Source: Roseiarcus sp963759955
Lineage (GTDB): Bacteria > Pseudomonadota > Alphaproteobacteria > Rhizobiales > Beijerinckiaceae
Assembly (NCBI GenBank): GCA_963759955.1
Contig: CAVXCA010000092.1
Location: 1 to 64,000 of the forward strand
Length of the DNA: 64,000 bases
Direction of reading: 5' to 3'
Part shown: piece by piece, positions 47,410 through 55,261 of the stretch
Layout of the letters: the number at the start of each line of letters is the position of its first letter
Numbering within the stretch: position 1 is the stretch's first letter
Made by a program: the position numbers and the translations under genes
The notes under the pieces: model-generated
Databases searched by the model: none
What the model was told of the DNA's origin: nothing
Seen by the model: the letters and a program-made list of their open reading frames with translations, nothing else

Positions 47410-48300
47410 ATGGGCGAGCACGGATGGGCGGGGGAAGCGGAATTGCAGCCGCCGTTCGACGTCGTCGAACCGCGCGCTCTCGCCACGCCGCTGGTCTTCG
47501 ACTCGCCCCACTCGGGATCGCGCTACCCCAAGAGCTTTCTCGCCGCCTCGCGGCTCGACGCGCTGACGCTGCGCCGCTCCGAGGACGCCTTCGTCGACGA
47601 ATTGTTCCTGCCGTGCGTCGCGCTCGGCGCGCCGCTGCTGCGCGCGCATTTCCCGCGCGCGTATCTCGACGTCAACCGCGAGCCGTTCGAACTCGATCCG
47701 CAGATGTTCGAGGGGTCCTTGCCAGACATCGCCAATACCCGCTCGCTGCGCGTGGCGGCGGGCTTGGGCGCGATTCCGCGGGTCGTCGGCGACGCGCAGC
47801 CGATCTATAAGGGACGGATTCCGATCGCCGACGCGCTCGGGCGCATCGCCGCGTTCCATCGCCCCTACCACGAGCGGTTGGCCGGATTGATCGAGCGCGC
47901 GCGCGTGCGTTTCGGGCTGGCGATCCTGATCGATTGCCATTCCATGCCTTCGACGCTGACCGAGGGCGGTCCGCTCGACATCGTGCTCGGCGACCGTTTC
48001 GGCGCCAGCGCCGCCGGTTGGATCGTGGACGCTCTCGAAACGGCGTTGCTGGCGCGCGGGCTTCGCGTACGCCGCAACAAGCCCTACGCCGGCGGCTTCA
48101 TCACCGAGCGTTACGGCGCGCCGGCCCAGGGGCGGCACGCGGTCCAAATCGAAATCAACCGCGCGCTCTATATGGACGAGCGCCGGATCGCGAAAACGGA
48201 GAAGGCGCGCGCGCTTGCCGAGGCGCTGTTTGCGGCGGCCGAGGCGTTGGTGGCGCGCATCGTCGAGGAGCCGAGCGGGGGGCGGCTGGCCGCCGAATGA
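47410..48300 (+). CDS. N-formylglutamate amidohydrolase family protein
   Basis: A 296-residue zinc hydrolase: LVFDSPHSGSRYPKSFLA near residue 27 (metal-binding region), RDEP-like VNREPFELDPQMFEGSLP near 90, LIDCHSMPS near 175 and a C-terminal VQIEINRALYMDE near 245. Family members cleave N-formylglutamate in histidine breakdown, but this alphaproteobacterial group sits next to cpdR and hisN rather than in a hut operon, so the substrate is open. GGAGGAGAG lies upstream of the ATG. Divergent from cpdR. Confidence 0.88.
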   Translation: MGEHGWAGEAELQPPFDVVEPRALATPLVFDSPHSGSRYPKSFLAASRLDALTLRRSEDAFVDELFLPCVALGAPLLRAHFPRAYLDVNREPFELDPQMFEGSLPDIANTRSLRVAAGLGAIPRVVGDAQPIYKGRIPIADALGRIAAFHRPYHERLAGLIERARVRFGLAILIDCHSMPSTLTEGGPLDIVLGDRFGASAAGWIVDALETALLARGLRVRRNKPYAGGFITERYGAPAQGRHAVQIEINRALYMDERRIAKTEKARALAEALFAAAEALVARIVEEPSGGRLAAE

Positions 48301-48340
48301 CGGGGGCGGCGAGTATCCCGCGCGACGGGAGCGCCCTTTA

Positions 48341-48470
48341 AAAAAAAGGAGGCCGCCATGTCGCCACGGCGGCCTGAGTTTAGGGAGGAAACGCCCAAGG
48401 AGGGCATATGCGGCAGGTCATGCCGCACCGCAACAATATGTCCTTGCATCGCAATAAATGCAAGATAATT
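48341..48470 (-). ncRNA. ecpR1: Probable EcpR1/suhB-family small RNA
   Basis: On the minus strand this gap between the amidohydrolase and hisN shows a compact series of stem-loops: CTTGCAT/ATGCAAG (48443-48464), TGCGGCA/TGCCGCA (48409-48427), GCCC-TCCTT-GGGC (48393-48405), the single-stranded UUUCCUCCCUAAACU, and an intrinsic terminator with stem AGGCCGCC/GGCGGCCT (48350-48375) and eight U. C/U-rich CCUCC loops that can pair with Shine-Dalgarno sequences are typical of the alphaproteobacterial suhB (Rfam) family, named for its position beside suhB-like genes; EcpR1 of Sinorhizobium, which silences dnaA and gcrA, belongs there as I recall. The 5' end is uncertain (48,465-48,500). Confidence 0.75.
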
Positions 48471-48674
48471 CTGCCGTGCCGCAGGGTGATTGTGGGGGCT
48501 GTGACGAATTTGCAACACGCCGCTTAGTCAACATAATCGACTTGGGAAAATATTCGTATGCGAAACAATGGTTTACATGTATGCCATTTTTCCATCGGGG
48601 CGCCACCTCTAACGATTAGGAATATCTGATATGCACCATACGCAGCTCAATTTGATCGTTTTTGGGCTTTCGGC

Positions 48675-49493
48675 ATGACCGCGGTCGATTTTGCCGCTTT
48701 CGTCGAGCGGCTCGCGCAAGTTTCCGGCGAAGTGATTCTTCCGTTTTTCCGCACCACGATCGGGGCCGAGGACAAGTCGCGCGGCGGCGTTTTCGATCCC
48801 GTCACCGAGGCCGATCGCGGCGCTGAAGCGGCGATGCGGCGCCTGATCGCCCAGACCTTTCCCGCTCATGGCGTCATCGGCGAGGAATACGGCCAGGACC
48901 GCCCTGACGCCGAATATGTCTGGGTGCTCGATCCCATCGACGGCACCAAGAGCTTCATCTCGGGCTTGCCGACCTGGGGCACGCTGATCGGGCTGATGCA
49001 TCGCGGCAAGCCGGTCTACGGCATGATGGCGCAGCCGTTCACCCGCGAGCGCTATTCGGGCGACGGCAAACGCGCCCGCGTGCGCTGCCTCGCTCCTTCG
49101 CGCGGCGATGCGCCGCCCAGCGAATGGACGACGCGGGGGCTTCGCACGCGCGCCTGCGCGAGCCTCGCCGAGGCGACGGTGATGACGACAAATCCGTCGC
49201 TGATCCGGGACGACGCGGATCGGCAGGCTTATCTTCGGGTCGAGCACGCCGCTCGGCTCGCGCGCTACGGCGGCGATTGCTACGCCTACTGCGCGCTCGC
49301 CGGAGGCTTCGTCGATCTCGTCATCGAGACCAATCTCAAGCCGCACGACGTCGTCGCGCTCGTTCCCATCGTCACGGGCGCCGGCGGCGTGATGACGACC
49401 TGGGACGGCGGCGACGCCGCCAAGGGCGGCCGAATTATCGCCGCAGGCGATCCGCGCGTCTACGACGAGGCCCGCCGCGCGCTGAGCGCGTGA
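48675..49493 (+). CDS. hisN: Histidinol-phosphatase, inositol-monophosphatase family
   Basis: A 272-residue Mg-dependent phosphatase. Metal-ligand motifs are complete: EADRGAEAAMRR with Glu near residue 48, VIGEEYG near 75, WVLDPIDGTKSFISG near 90 and the C-terminal NLKPHDVVALVPIVTGAGG with Asp near 220. The GTKSFISGLP variant separates HisN-type histidinol-phosphatases from SuhB inositol phosphatases. It would complete histidine biosynthesis in a group that lacks HisB-type phosphatase. Its upstream 374 bp contains the sRNA gene on the other strand. Confidence 0.88.
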   Translation: MTAVDFAAFVERLAQVSGEVILPFFRTTIGAEDKSRGGVFDPVTEADRGAEAAMRRLIAQTFPAHGVIGEEYGQDRPDAEYVWVLDPIDGTKSFISGLPTWGTLIGLMHRGKPVYGMMAQPFTRERYSGDGKRARVRCLAPSRGDAPPSEWTTRGLRTRACASLAEATVMTTNPSLIRDDADRQAYLRVEHAARLARYGGDCYAYCALAGGFVDLVIETNLKPHDVVALVPIVTGAGGVMTTWDGGDAAKGGRIIAAGDPRVYDEARRALSA

Positions 49494-49497
49494 GGCG

Positions 49498-51006
49498 TCA
49501 GTCGGGCGCCTCGAACGGCAGGTCGACGAATGGGTCGGCGCGCCCGCCCTCGTCGCGCGCGCCGGGGGCTCTGGGCGCGATGACGCCGACCACCGCGCCG
49601 ACGAGAAGCGCGGTCGCGCCCGCGATCAGCGCGCCGATCAGCACATCGCTCGGCGCCGCGGAGCGCCCCGCCGCGAAATAGCGCCACGCCAGCGCGGCGA
49701 GGCCGGTTGCGAGCGCCGAGAATGCCGTCCACGAGCCGCCGCTCGAGAGCGGCGCCAGGACGAGCGAGGGCGCGATCAGCGCGACGTTAAGCGCGAGCGC
49801 GAGCACCATCGCTCTTTGCGGATCGACGAGCCGATGGTCGTAGACGACGGCGGCCAGGACGATGACGGCGAGCATCGCCAAGCGAATGCGGGCGATGCGC
49901 CGGCTCGCGAGCACCGTGAGGCGGGCGTAGGCGGTGGAAAGATCAATGCCGGAAGCGCGGGCTGCACCGTGAACGCCGGCGCGCGCGAGCGCGAGGGCGG
50001 GCAGCCATGTCGCGGCGCCGACCAGCGCGCTCGCCGTCGGCGAGCGGGCCGCCACGCCGGCGTCGGGCCAAAACGCTGCGAGGCCGGTCGCGCCCAGCGC
50101 GAGGCCGGCAACGCTGTAGGCCAAGCCGAACATGCCGGCGCGCCGGCCTTGCGTCGGCGGCGCGCCGGTCGCCGCCGGGGTGAAGGCGAAGAACGCGCCA
50201 AGACCGACCGCGCAGGCCGTGTCGAACAACAAAGAGGCGGGGTCGCCGCGGGTTCCCGGCTGGGCAAGCCAATAGCCCGCCGTTTCGGCGAGCGGCGTCG
50301 TGGGCGCGCCGGCGCCGCTCCACACCAGAATCGCGCCGATGGCCGCGATCGCCAGCGCGCCGCCGGCGCTCGCGGCGTCGCTCCACAGTAAGCCCTTCAG
50401 GCCGCCGGGCACGATCGTCATCGCCAACGCCAGCGCGACGACGATCTCCGCCGCGCGCCGGCTCTGCCCGACATGCGCGACGACGATGTCGACCGCCGCG
50501 CCGAGGCCCGCCGTCGCGGTCAATACGCCAACGGCGGCCAGCGTGACGGCGAAAGCCCAGCGCGTCGGCGCGGCGGGAAAACGCGTCGCCAGCACGTCGC
50601 TCAAAGCGCCGGCGCCCACGCGACGAACGAGCGGACCGACGATCAGCGCCGCGCCGGCCAGGCCGAGCGCGACGGCGGGCCAGGGCAGGGGACTTCGGCC
50701 GGTCGGGCCGGCCTCCAGCGCGACGACGAGTTCCGCCGCCGTCGCCGCGAAAGCGAGCCCGCCGTAGGCGGCAGGAACCGCGCGTCGCGCCGCGAGGAAA
50801 TCGGCGAGCCGCGCCGTGCGGTTCGCTACGCCGACGATCATCAGGCCGAACAGCGCGATCAGCGGCCCCAGCGCTTCGACCAGTTGGTCCGGCGCGCCGA
50901 CCTGCGCCAACGCCGCAACGAGTCCCAGGCCGATGAGGAACGCCGCGGCGGCGAAAACGGCCAGGCCGTCGATTCGGTCGCGATCATGTTTGGGAGCGGC
51001 GTACAT
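49498..51006 (-). CDS. Polytopic membrane protein, sodium:solute symporter-like
   Basis: A 502-residue protein with 12-14 hydrophobic segments. After the first helix pair it reads RTARLADFLAARRAVPAAYG and GLAFAATAAE, which resembles the DFYVAGR...P..NG.A.AA signature of the solute:sodium symporter family near helix 2. Other hallmarks of that family are weak, and the sequence is very alanine-rich, so assignment is tentative. The start at 51006 is preferred because the frame upstream runs into a region coding on the other strand. It is divergent from the TVP38 fusion gene with 246 bp between them, which could be a shared control region. Confidence 0.65.
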   Translation of the reverse strand: MYAAPKHDRDRIDGLAVFAAAAFLIGLGLVAALAQVGAPDQLVEALGPLIALFGLMIVGVANRTARLADFLAARRAVPAAYGGLAFAATAAELVVALEAGPTGRSPLPWPAVALGLAGAALIVGPLVRRVGAGALSDVLATRFPAAPTRWAFAVTLAAVGVLTATAGLGAAVDIVVAHVGQSRRAAEIVVALALAMTIVPGGLKGLLWSDAASAGGALAIAAIGAILVWSGAGAPTTPLAETAGYWLAQPGTRGDPASLLFDTACAVGLGAFFAFTPAATGAPPTQGRRAGMFGLAYSVAGLALGATGLAAFWPDAGVAARSPTASALVGAATWLPALALARAGVHGAARASGIDLSTAYARLTVLASRRIARIRLAMLAVIVLAAVVYDHRLVDPQRAMVLALALNVALIAPSLVLAPLSSGGSWTAFSALATGLAALAWRYFAAGRSAAPSDVLIGALIAGATALLVGAVVGVIAPRAPGARDEGGRADPFVDLPFEAPD

Positions 51007-51252
51007 GGCGGGGCTCGTCGGAGAAAACGCTGCGGAAGTCGAGCGGCGGCTCGCTTTCCTAAGCGAAGTGCGCTTCGCGCGCCAGATGACGCCGCGCATC
51101 GCCGGGCGATCGTGCGGGAGAAGATCGCGCGTGTCCAGCCGAGCCTCGTCGACGAGGAATCTTCCGCGGCCGGTGAAACATTCTCGCCACTCGGCGCGAA
51201 CAGAGCTAGGGACGAAGACGAGCGTTTGAACGGACTGGGGGCGATACACCGC

Positions 51253-53388
51253 ATGGCTTTTGCATTTCCGACGGGCGTCCATCGACGCGCCGGTTGGCTC
51301 GTCTTGGCGCTCGTCGCCGCGCTGATCGCCGGCCTCGTCGTCACGGGAGCGGCCAATCCGCATCGCGTCGCGACTTCGCTCGTCGCAGCCAAAGGTTGGG
51401 CCGAATCGCACCTGATCGTCTCGGCGCTCGCCTACGCCGCGCTCTATGTCGTCTTCTCCGCGTTGTCGCTGCCGGGCGCCTGGACGATGAGCGTCGCTGG
51501 CGGCGCGCTGTTCGGACCATGGATCGGCGTCCCGCTCGTCTCCGTCTCCAGCACGCTGGGCGCGACGGTCGCCATGCTGCTGGCCCGCTATGTCTTTCGC
51601 GACGCGGTCGAGGCGCGCTTCCCCGACTTCGTCGCCCGCGTCAATCGCGGCGTCGCACGCGACGGCGCCCGCTATCTCTTCGCGGCGCGATTGACGCCGC
51701 TCGTTCCGTTCTTCGCCATCAACCTCGGGGTCGGCCTGACGCGGATGCGTGTGAGCACGTTCGTGGCGGTCACCGTGGTCGGCGCGCTGCCGATCGTCGT
51801 CCTCTACGTCGCCGCCGGTCAACAATTCGCTTCGATCGCCGCGCCCCAGGACATTTTGAGCGCGCGGATCGTCGTCGCGCTCATCGCTCTGGCGGCGGCG
51901 CCCTTCGCCGCCAAGGGTCTCGGTGTCTGGCGCGAATCGCGCGCGGCCCTCGCGGTGTGGCCGCGGCCGCGCCGCTTCGACTATAACCTGATCGTCGTCG
52001 GCGCCGGATCGGCCGGGCTGGTCGCCGCCTATGTCGCGGCGGCGGCGCGCGCGCGGGTGTTGCTGATCGAACAGGGCGCGATGGGCGGCGACTGTCTGAA
52101 CACCGGCTGCGTGCCGTCCAAGGCGCTCATCCGCTCCGCCAAGCTGGCGCACGAAGGACGCAGGCCAGAGGATTTTGGCCTGACCGGCCGGCTCGATCCC
52201 GATTTTGCCGCGGTCATGGCGCGCGTCAGGGCGGTCGTCGCCAAGGTCGCGCCGCACGACTCGGCCGAGCGCTATCGCCGCCTCGGCGCCGAAGTGATTT
52301 CCGGCCGCGCGCGCCTCCTCGATCCCTGGACGGTCGAGGTCGACGGGCGCCGCTTGACCAGCCGTCGCATCATCGTGGCGACCGGCGCCGAGCCGGTCCT
52401 GCCGCCGATCCCCGGCCTCGCCGACGTCGCGCCGCTGACCTCGGAAACGCTGTGGAGTTTGACCGAGCGCCCCGCGCGGCTGCTGGTCGTCGGCGGCGGC
52501 GCGATCGGCTGCGAACTCGCGCAAGCCTTCGCCCGGCTCGGCAGCGCGACGACGCTCGTCGAGGGCGCGCCGCGCGTCATTTCGCGCGAGGACGAAGACG
52601 TGAGCGCGGCGATGCGCGCAGCGCTCGCCGCCGATGGCGTCGCCGTGATCGAGGGCGTCGCGGTCGCTTCGTTCGGGCGGGCCGAGGCGGGCTTTGTCGC
52701 GCTTCTCGCCGACGGTCGCCAAATCGCCTTCGACCGCGTCGTCGTCGCGGTCGGCCGACGCCCGCGCACGCGCGGTTTCGGCCTGGAAGAGTTGGGCCTT
52801 CTGGACAACGGGCGCCTCGTCGTCGACGAGCGGCTGCGCACCCGCGTGCCGACGATCTACGCCGCGGGCGACGTCCTCGGCCAGTTGCAGTTCACTCATG
52901 CCGCCGGCCAATACGGCGTCCTCGCCGCGACCCATGCGCTGCTCGGGGCCCTCAAGCCCGGGAGAGCGCGGCTGCCGGCCTTTCCGATGGCCATCTACAC
53001 CGATCCCGAAATCGCGCGCGTCGGCCTCAACGAGACCGAAGCGCGCGAGCGCGGGATTGCCTACGAGACGACGCGCTACGACTTGAGCGAACTCGACCGC
53101 GCGATCGCCGACGGCGCCGATCTCGGCTTCGTCAAGGTTCTGACGCGGCCGGGCAAGGACCGCATTCTCGGCGTCACGATCGTGGGCGCGCGCGCCGGCG
53201 AAATGCTCGGCGAGTTCACCCTGGCGATGCGCCACGGCCTCGGCCTCGGCGCGATCCTCGACACGATCCATCCTTATCCCGGCTGGAACGAAGCGGCCCG
53301 GGCGGTCGCGGGCCAGTGGCGGCGGGCCCACGCGCCGCAATGGGCGCTCGGCCTTTCCCAGCGGGTCTTCGCTTGGCTGAGGGGTTAG
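51253..53388 (+). CDS. TVP38/TMEM64 membrane domain fused to a flavin disulfide oxidoreductase
   Basis: A 711-residue fusion. Residues 1-225 are a TVP38/TMEM64 (DedA-like, SNARE-associated) domain with five or six helices and the motif GGALFGPWIGVPLVSVSSTL near 85 and RLTPLVPFFAINLGVGLTRM near 150. Residues about 238-711 are a class I pyridine nucleotide-disulfide oxidoreductase: FAD motif IVVGAGSAGLVAA, redox pair Cys281/Cys286 in GGDCLNTGCVPSK, NAD(P) motif VVGGGAIGCELAQAF, second FAD motif IYAAGDV, and the dimer-site His673 and Glu680 in HPYPGWNE. There is no N-terminal HMA domain and no C-terminal vicinal Cys, so it is not a mercuric reductase. ynjF-like gene follows after three bases. 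Confidence 0.9.
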   Translation: MAFAFPTGVHRRAGWLVLALVAALIAGLVVTGAANPHRVATSLVAAKGWAESHLIVSALAYAALYVVFSALSLPGAWTMSVAGGALFGPWIGVPLVSVSSTLGATVAMLLARYVFRDAVEARFPDFVARVNRGVARDGARYLFAARLTPLVPFFAINLGVGLTRMRVSTFVAVTVVGALPIVVLYVAAGQQFASIAAPQDILSARIVVALIALAAAPFAAKGLGVWRESRAALAVWPRPRRFDYNLIVVGAGSAGLVAAYVAAAARARVLLIEQGAMGGDCLNTGCVPSKALIRSAKLAHEGRRPEDFGLTGRLDPDFAAVMARVRAVVAKVAPHDSAERYRRLGAEVISGRARLLDPWTVEVDGRRLTSRRIIVATGAEPVLPPIPGLADVAPLTSETLWSLTERPARLLVVGGGAIGCELAQAFARLGSATTLVEGAPRVISREDEDVSAAMRAALAADGVAVIEGVAVASFGRAEAGFVALLADGRQIAFDRVVVAVGRRPRTRGFGLEELGLLDNGRLVVDERLRTRVPTIYAAGDVLGQLQFTHAAGQYGVLAATHALLGALKPGRARLPAFPMAIYTDPEIARVGLNETEARERGIAYETTRYDLSELDRAIADGADLGFVKVLTRPGKDRILGVTIVGARAGEMLGEFTLAMRHGLGLGAILDTIHPYPGWNEAARAVAGQWRRAHAPQWALGLSQRVFAWLRG

Positions 53389-53391
53389 CCG

Positions 53392-54084
53392 ATGTTCGAT
53401 TCCCGCCTGCAGCCGATCGTGCGCCGCGCCCTGGCGCCGGCGGCGGCGCGCCTCGCCGAGGCGGGCGTGAAAGCCGACGTCGCGACGCTCGTCGGTTTCG
53501 CGCTCGGCGCGCTCGGCGCGCTGGCCCTCAGCCTGCGCGCCTACGACGTCGCCCTCGCTCTGATCGCGCTCAATCGCCTCGTCGATGGGCTCGACGGCGC
53601 GCTGGCGCGCCACCTCGGGCCGACCGATCGCGGTGCCTTCCTCGACGTCGCGCTCGATTTCTTCTTTTACGCGCTGATCCCGCTCGGCTTCGCCTTCGCC
53701 GATCCCGAGCGCAACGCTCTTGCTGCGGCGACGCTGCTTTTCGCGTTCGTCGGCACGGGCTCGAGCTTTCTCGCCTTCGCGGCGGTGGCGGCCGAGCGCG
53801 GCCTGACGGCGCCGGATTACCCGCACAAGGGAATCTATTACCTCGGCGGGCTGACCGAAGGCGCGGAGACGATCGCGTTGTTTGTCGCGATGTGCCTTTG
53901 GCCCGCCGCGTTCCCCGTGCTCGCTTACGCCTTCTCGGCGCTCTGCCTCGTAACGACGCTGATGCGCTGGAGCTGGGGCTGGTTTGTGTTTGGGCCGCCG
54001 GACGGCGCGCGACCTTCGGCCGCCCCCGTCGATTCACCCTTGCAAATAGGAGATGCGAATGAAGCGGTCGATCTACGCGCTTAG
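53392..54084 (+). CDS. CDP-alcohol phosphatidyltransferase family protein (YnjF-like)
   Basis: A 230-residue integral membrane enzyme. The family motif D-x2-DG-x2-AR...G-x3-D-x3-D is complete: Asp65, Asp68, Gly69, Ala72, Arg73, Gly81, Asp85 and Asp89. Five or more hydrophobic segments follow. Such enzymes join a CDP-linked lipid to an alcohol. It starts three bases after the fusion gene and its end overlaps the start of the YnjB-like gene by 26 bp, so it belongs to the same operon. In E. coli the same family member, YnjF, is encoded with YnjABCDE. Acceptor alcohol unknown. Confidence 0.88.
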   Translation: MFDSRLQPIVRRALAPAAARLAEAGVKADVATLVGFALGALGALALSLRAYDVALALIALNRLVDGLDGALARHLGPTDRGAFLDVALDFFFYALIPLGFAFADPERNALAAATLLFAFVGTGSSFLAFAAVAAERGLTAPDYPHKGIYYLGGLTEGAETIALFVAMCLWPAAFPVLAYAFSALCLVTTLMRWSWGWFVFGPPDGARPSAAPVDSPLQIGDANEAVDLRA

Positions 54085-55261
54085 CTTTGGCCTTGCGCTG
54101 TTCGGCGCCGCGGCGGCGGCGCGCGCCGATGCGGCGTGGGACGCCGTCGTCGCCAAGGCGCGCGGCCAGACCGTCTACTGGAACGCCTGGGGCGGCGACG
54201 AGCGCACCAACAGTTTCATTGCCTGGGTCGGCGGCGAGGTCCAGCGCCGCTACGGCGTCGAAGTGAGACAGGTGAAGCTGGCCGACACCGGCGAAGCGGT
54301 CGCGCGCGTCGTCGCCGAGAAGAGCGCGGGGCGCGACGCCGACGGTTCGGTCGACATGATCTGGATCAACGGCCCGAATTTCCTCTCGATGAAGGAGAAG
54401 GGCCTGCTCTACGGGCCGTTCGCCGACAAGCTGCCCAACGCCGCTTACGTCGACGTGACCAACAAACCCTCGAACGTCACCGATTTCACCATTCCCGTCG
54501 ACGGCATGGAATCGCCCTGGCGGCTCGCGCAGTTCGTCATCATCGACGATTCCGCGCGCGTGAACGAGACGCCGCGCACGCTCGACGCCCTTGCGCAATG
54601 GATTAAGGCGCATCCCGGCCGCTTCACCCACCCCGACCCAAAGGATTTCATGGGCGCGAGCTTTCTCAAGCAGGTCCTGGTCGATCTCGCCCCGCATCCC
54701 GAGCGCCTCGCCGCGCCCGCGACCGATGCGGAGTTCGCCGTCGAGACCGCCCCGCTGTGGGTCTGGTACGACGCGCTTCGGCCGTCGTTCTGGCGCCATG
54801 GCGAACAATTTCCCGCCGACGGGCCGGCGCAGTTGCAATTGCTGAACGATGGCGAAGTCGATTTCGCGTTGTCGTTCGACCCCGCCGAGGCCGCAGCCGC
54901 GGTCGAAGCGGGCCGGCTGCCGGCGAGCGTGCGGGTCTATACCCTGGCGGACGGCGCGATCGGCAACACCAGCTTCGTCGCGATCCCCTATAATTCGCCG
55001 CACAAGGAGGGCGCGATGGTCGTGGCGAATTTCCTCATCGATCCCGCGACGCAGGCCCACGCCCAGGACATCCATGCGCTCGGCGCGTTCACCGTGCTCG
55101 ATCTAACGAAGCTTTCGCCCGAACAGCAAAAGCTGTTCGCCGATCTGCCGAGCAACCCGGCGCTGCCGACCAGCGCCGAGCTCGGCAAGGTGCTTCTCGA
55201 ACCGCATCCCTCGTGGATGACGCGGATCACGGTGGAATGGCGCAAGCGCTACGCGCAATAG
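54059..55261 (+). CDS. ynjB: ABC transporter substrate-binding protein, YnjB type
   Basis: A 400-residue periplasmic binding protein: signal peptide KRSIYALSFGLALFGAAAAA with cleavage after ARA, then AWDAVVAKARGQTVYWNAWG and VDMIWINGPNFLSMKEKGLL, which is the YnjB pattern. The second ATG at 54059 is used because AGGAG sits seven bases before it. The ligand is unknown; the fold is that of iron, thiamine or polyamine binding proteins. It overlaps both neighbours, an arrangement of tight translational coupling. Confidence 0.88.
   Translation: MKRSIYALSFGLALFGAAAAARADAAWDAVVAKARGQTVYWNAWGGDERTNSFIAWVGGEVQRRYGVEVRQVKLADTGEAVARVVAEKSAGRDADGSVDMIWINGPNFLSMKEKGLLYGPFADKLPNAAYVDVTNKPSNVTDFTIPVDGMESPWRLAQFVIIDDSARVNETPRTLDALAQWIKAHPGRFTHPDPKDFMGASFLKQVLVDLAPHPERLAAPATDAEFAVETAPLWVWYDALRPSFWRHGEQFPADGPAQLQLLNDGEVDFALSFDPAEAAAAVEAGRLPASVRVYTLADGAIGNTSFVAIPYNSPHKEGAMVVANFLIDPATQAHAQDIHALGAFTVLDLTKLSPEQQKLFADLPSNPALPTSAELGKVLLEPHPSWMTRITVEWRKRYAQ

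Noticed and set aside
51253..53388. Mercuric reductase (MerA)
   Set aside because: There is no N-terminal metal-binding domain and the C-terminus lacks the vicinal Cys pair; no mer genes are nearby.
51013..53826. A 1,442-codon minus-strand frame from 53826 to 49498
   Set aside because: Only its last 502 codons (from 51006) are a real membrane protein. The rest is antisense to the TVP38-oxidoreductase and YnjF-like genes.
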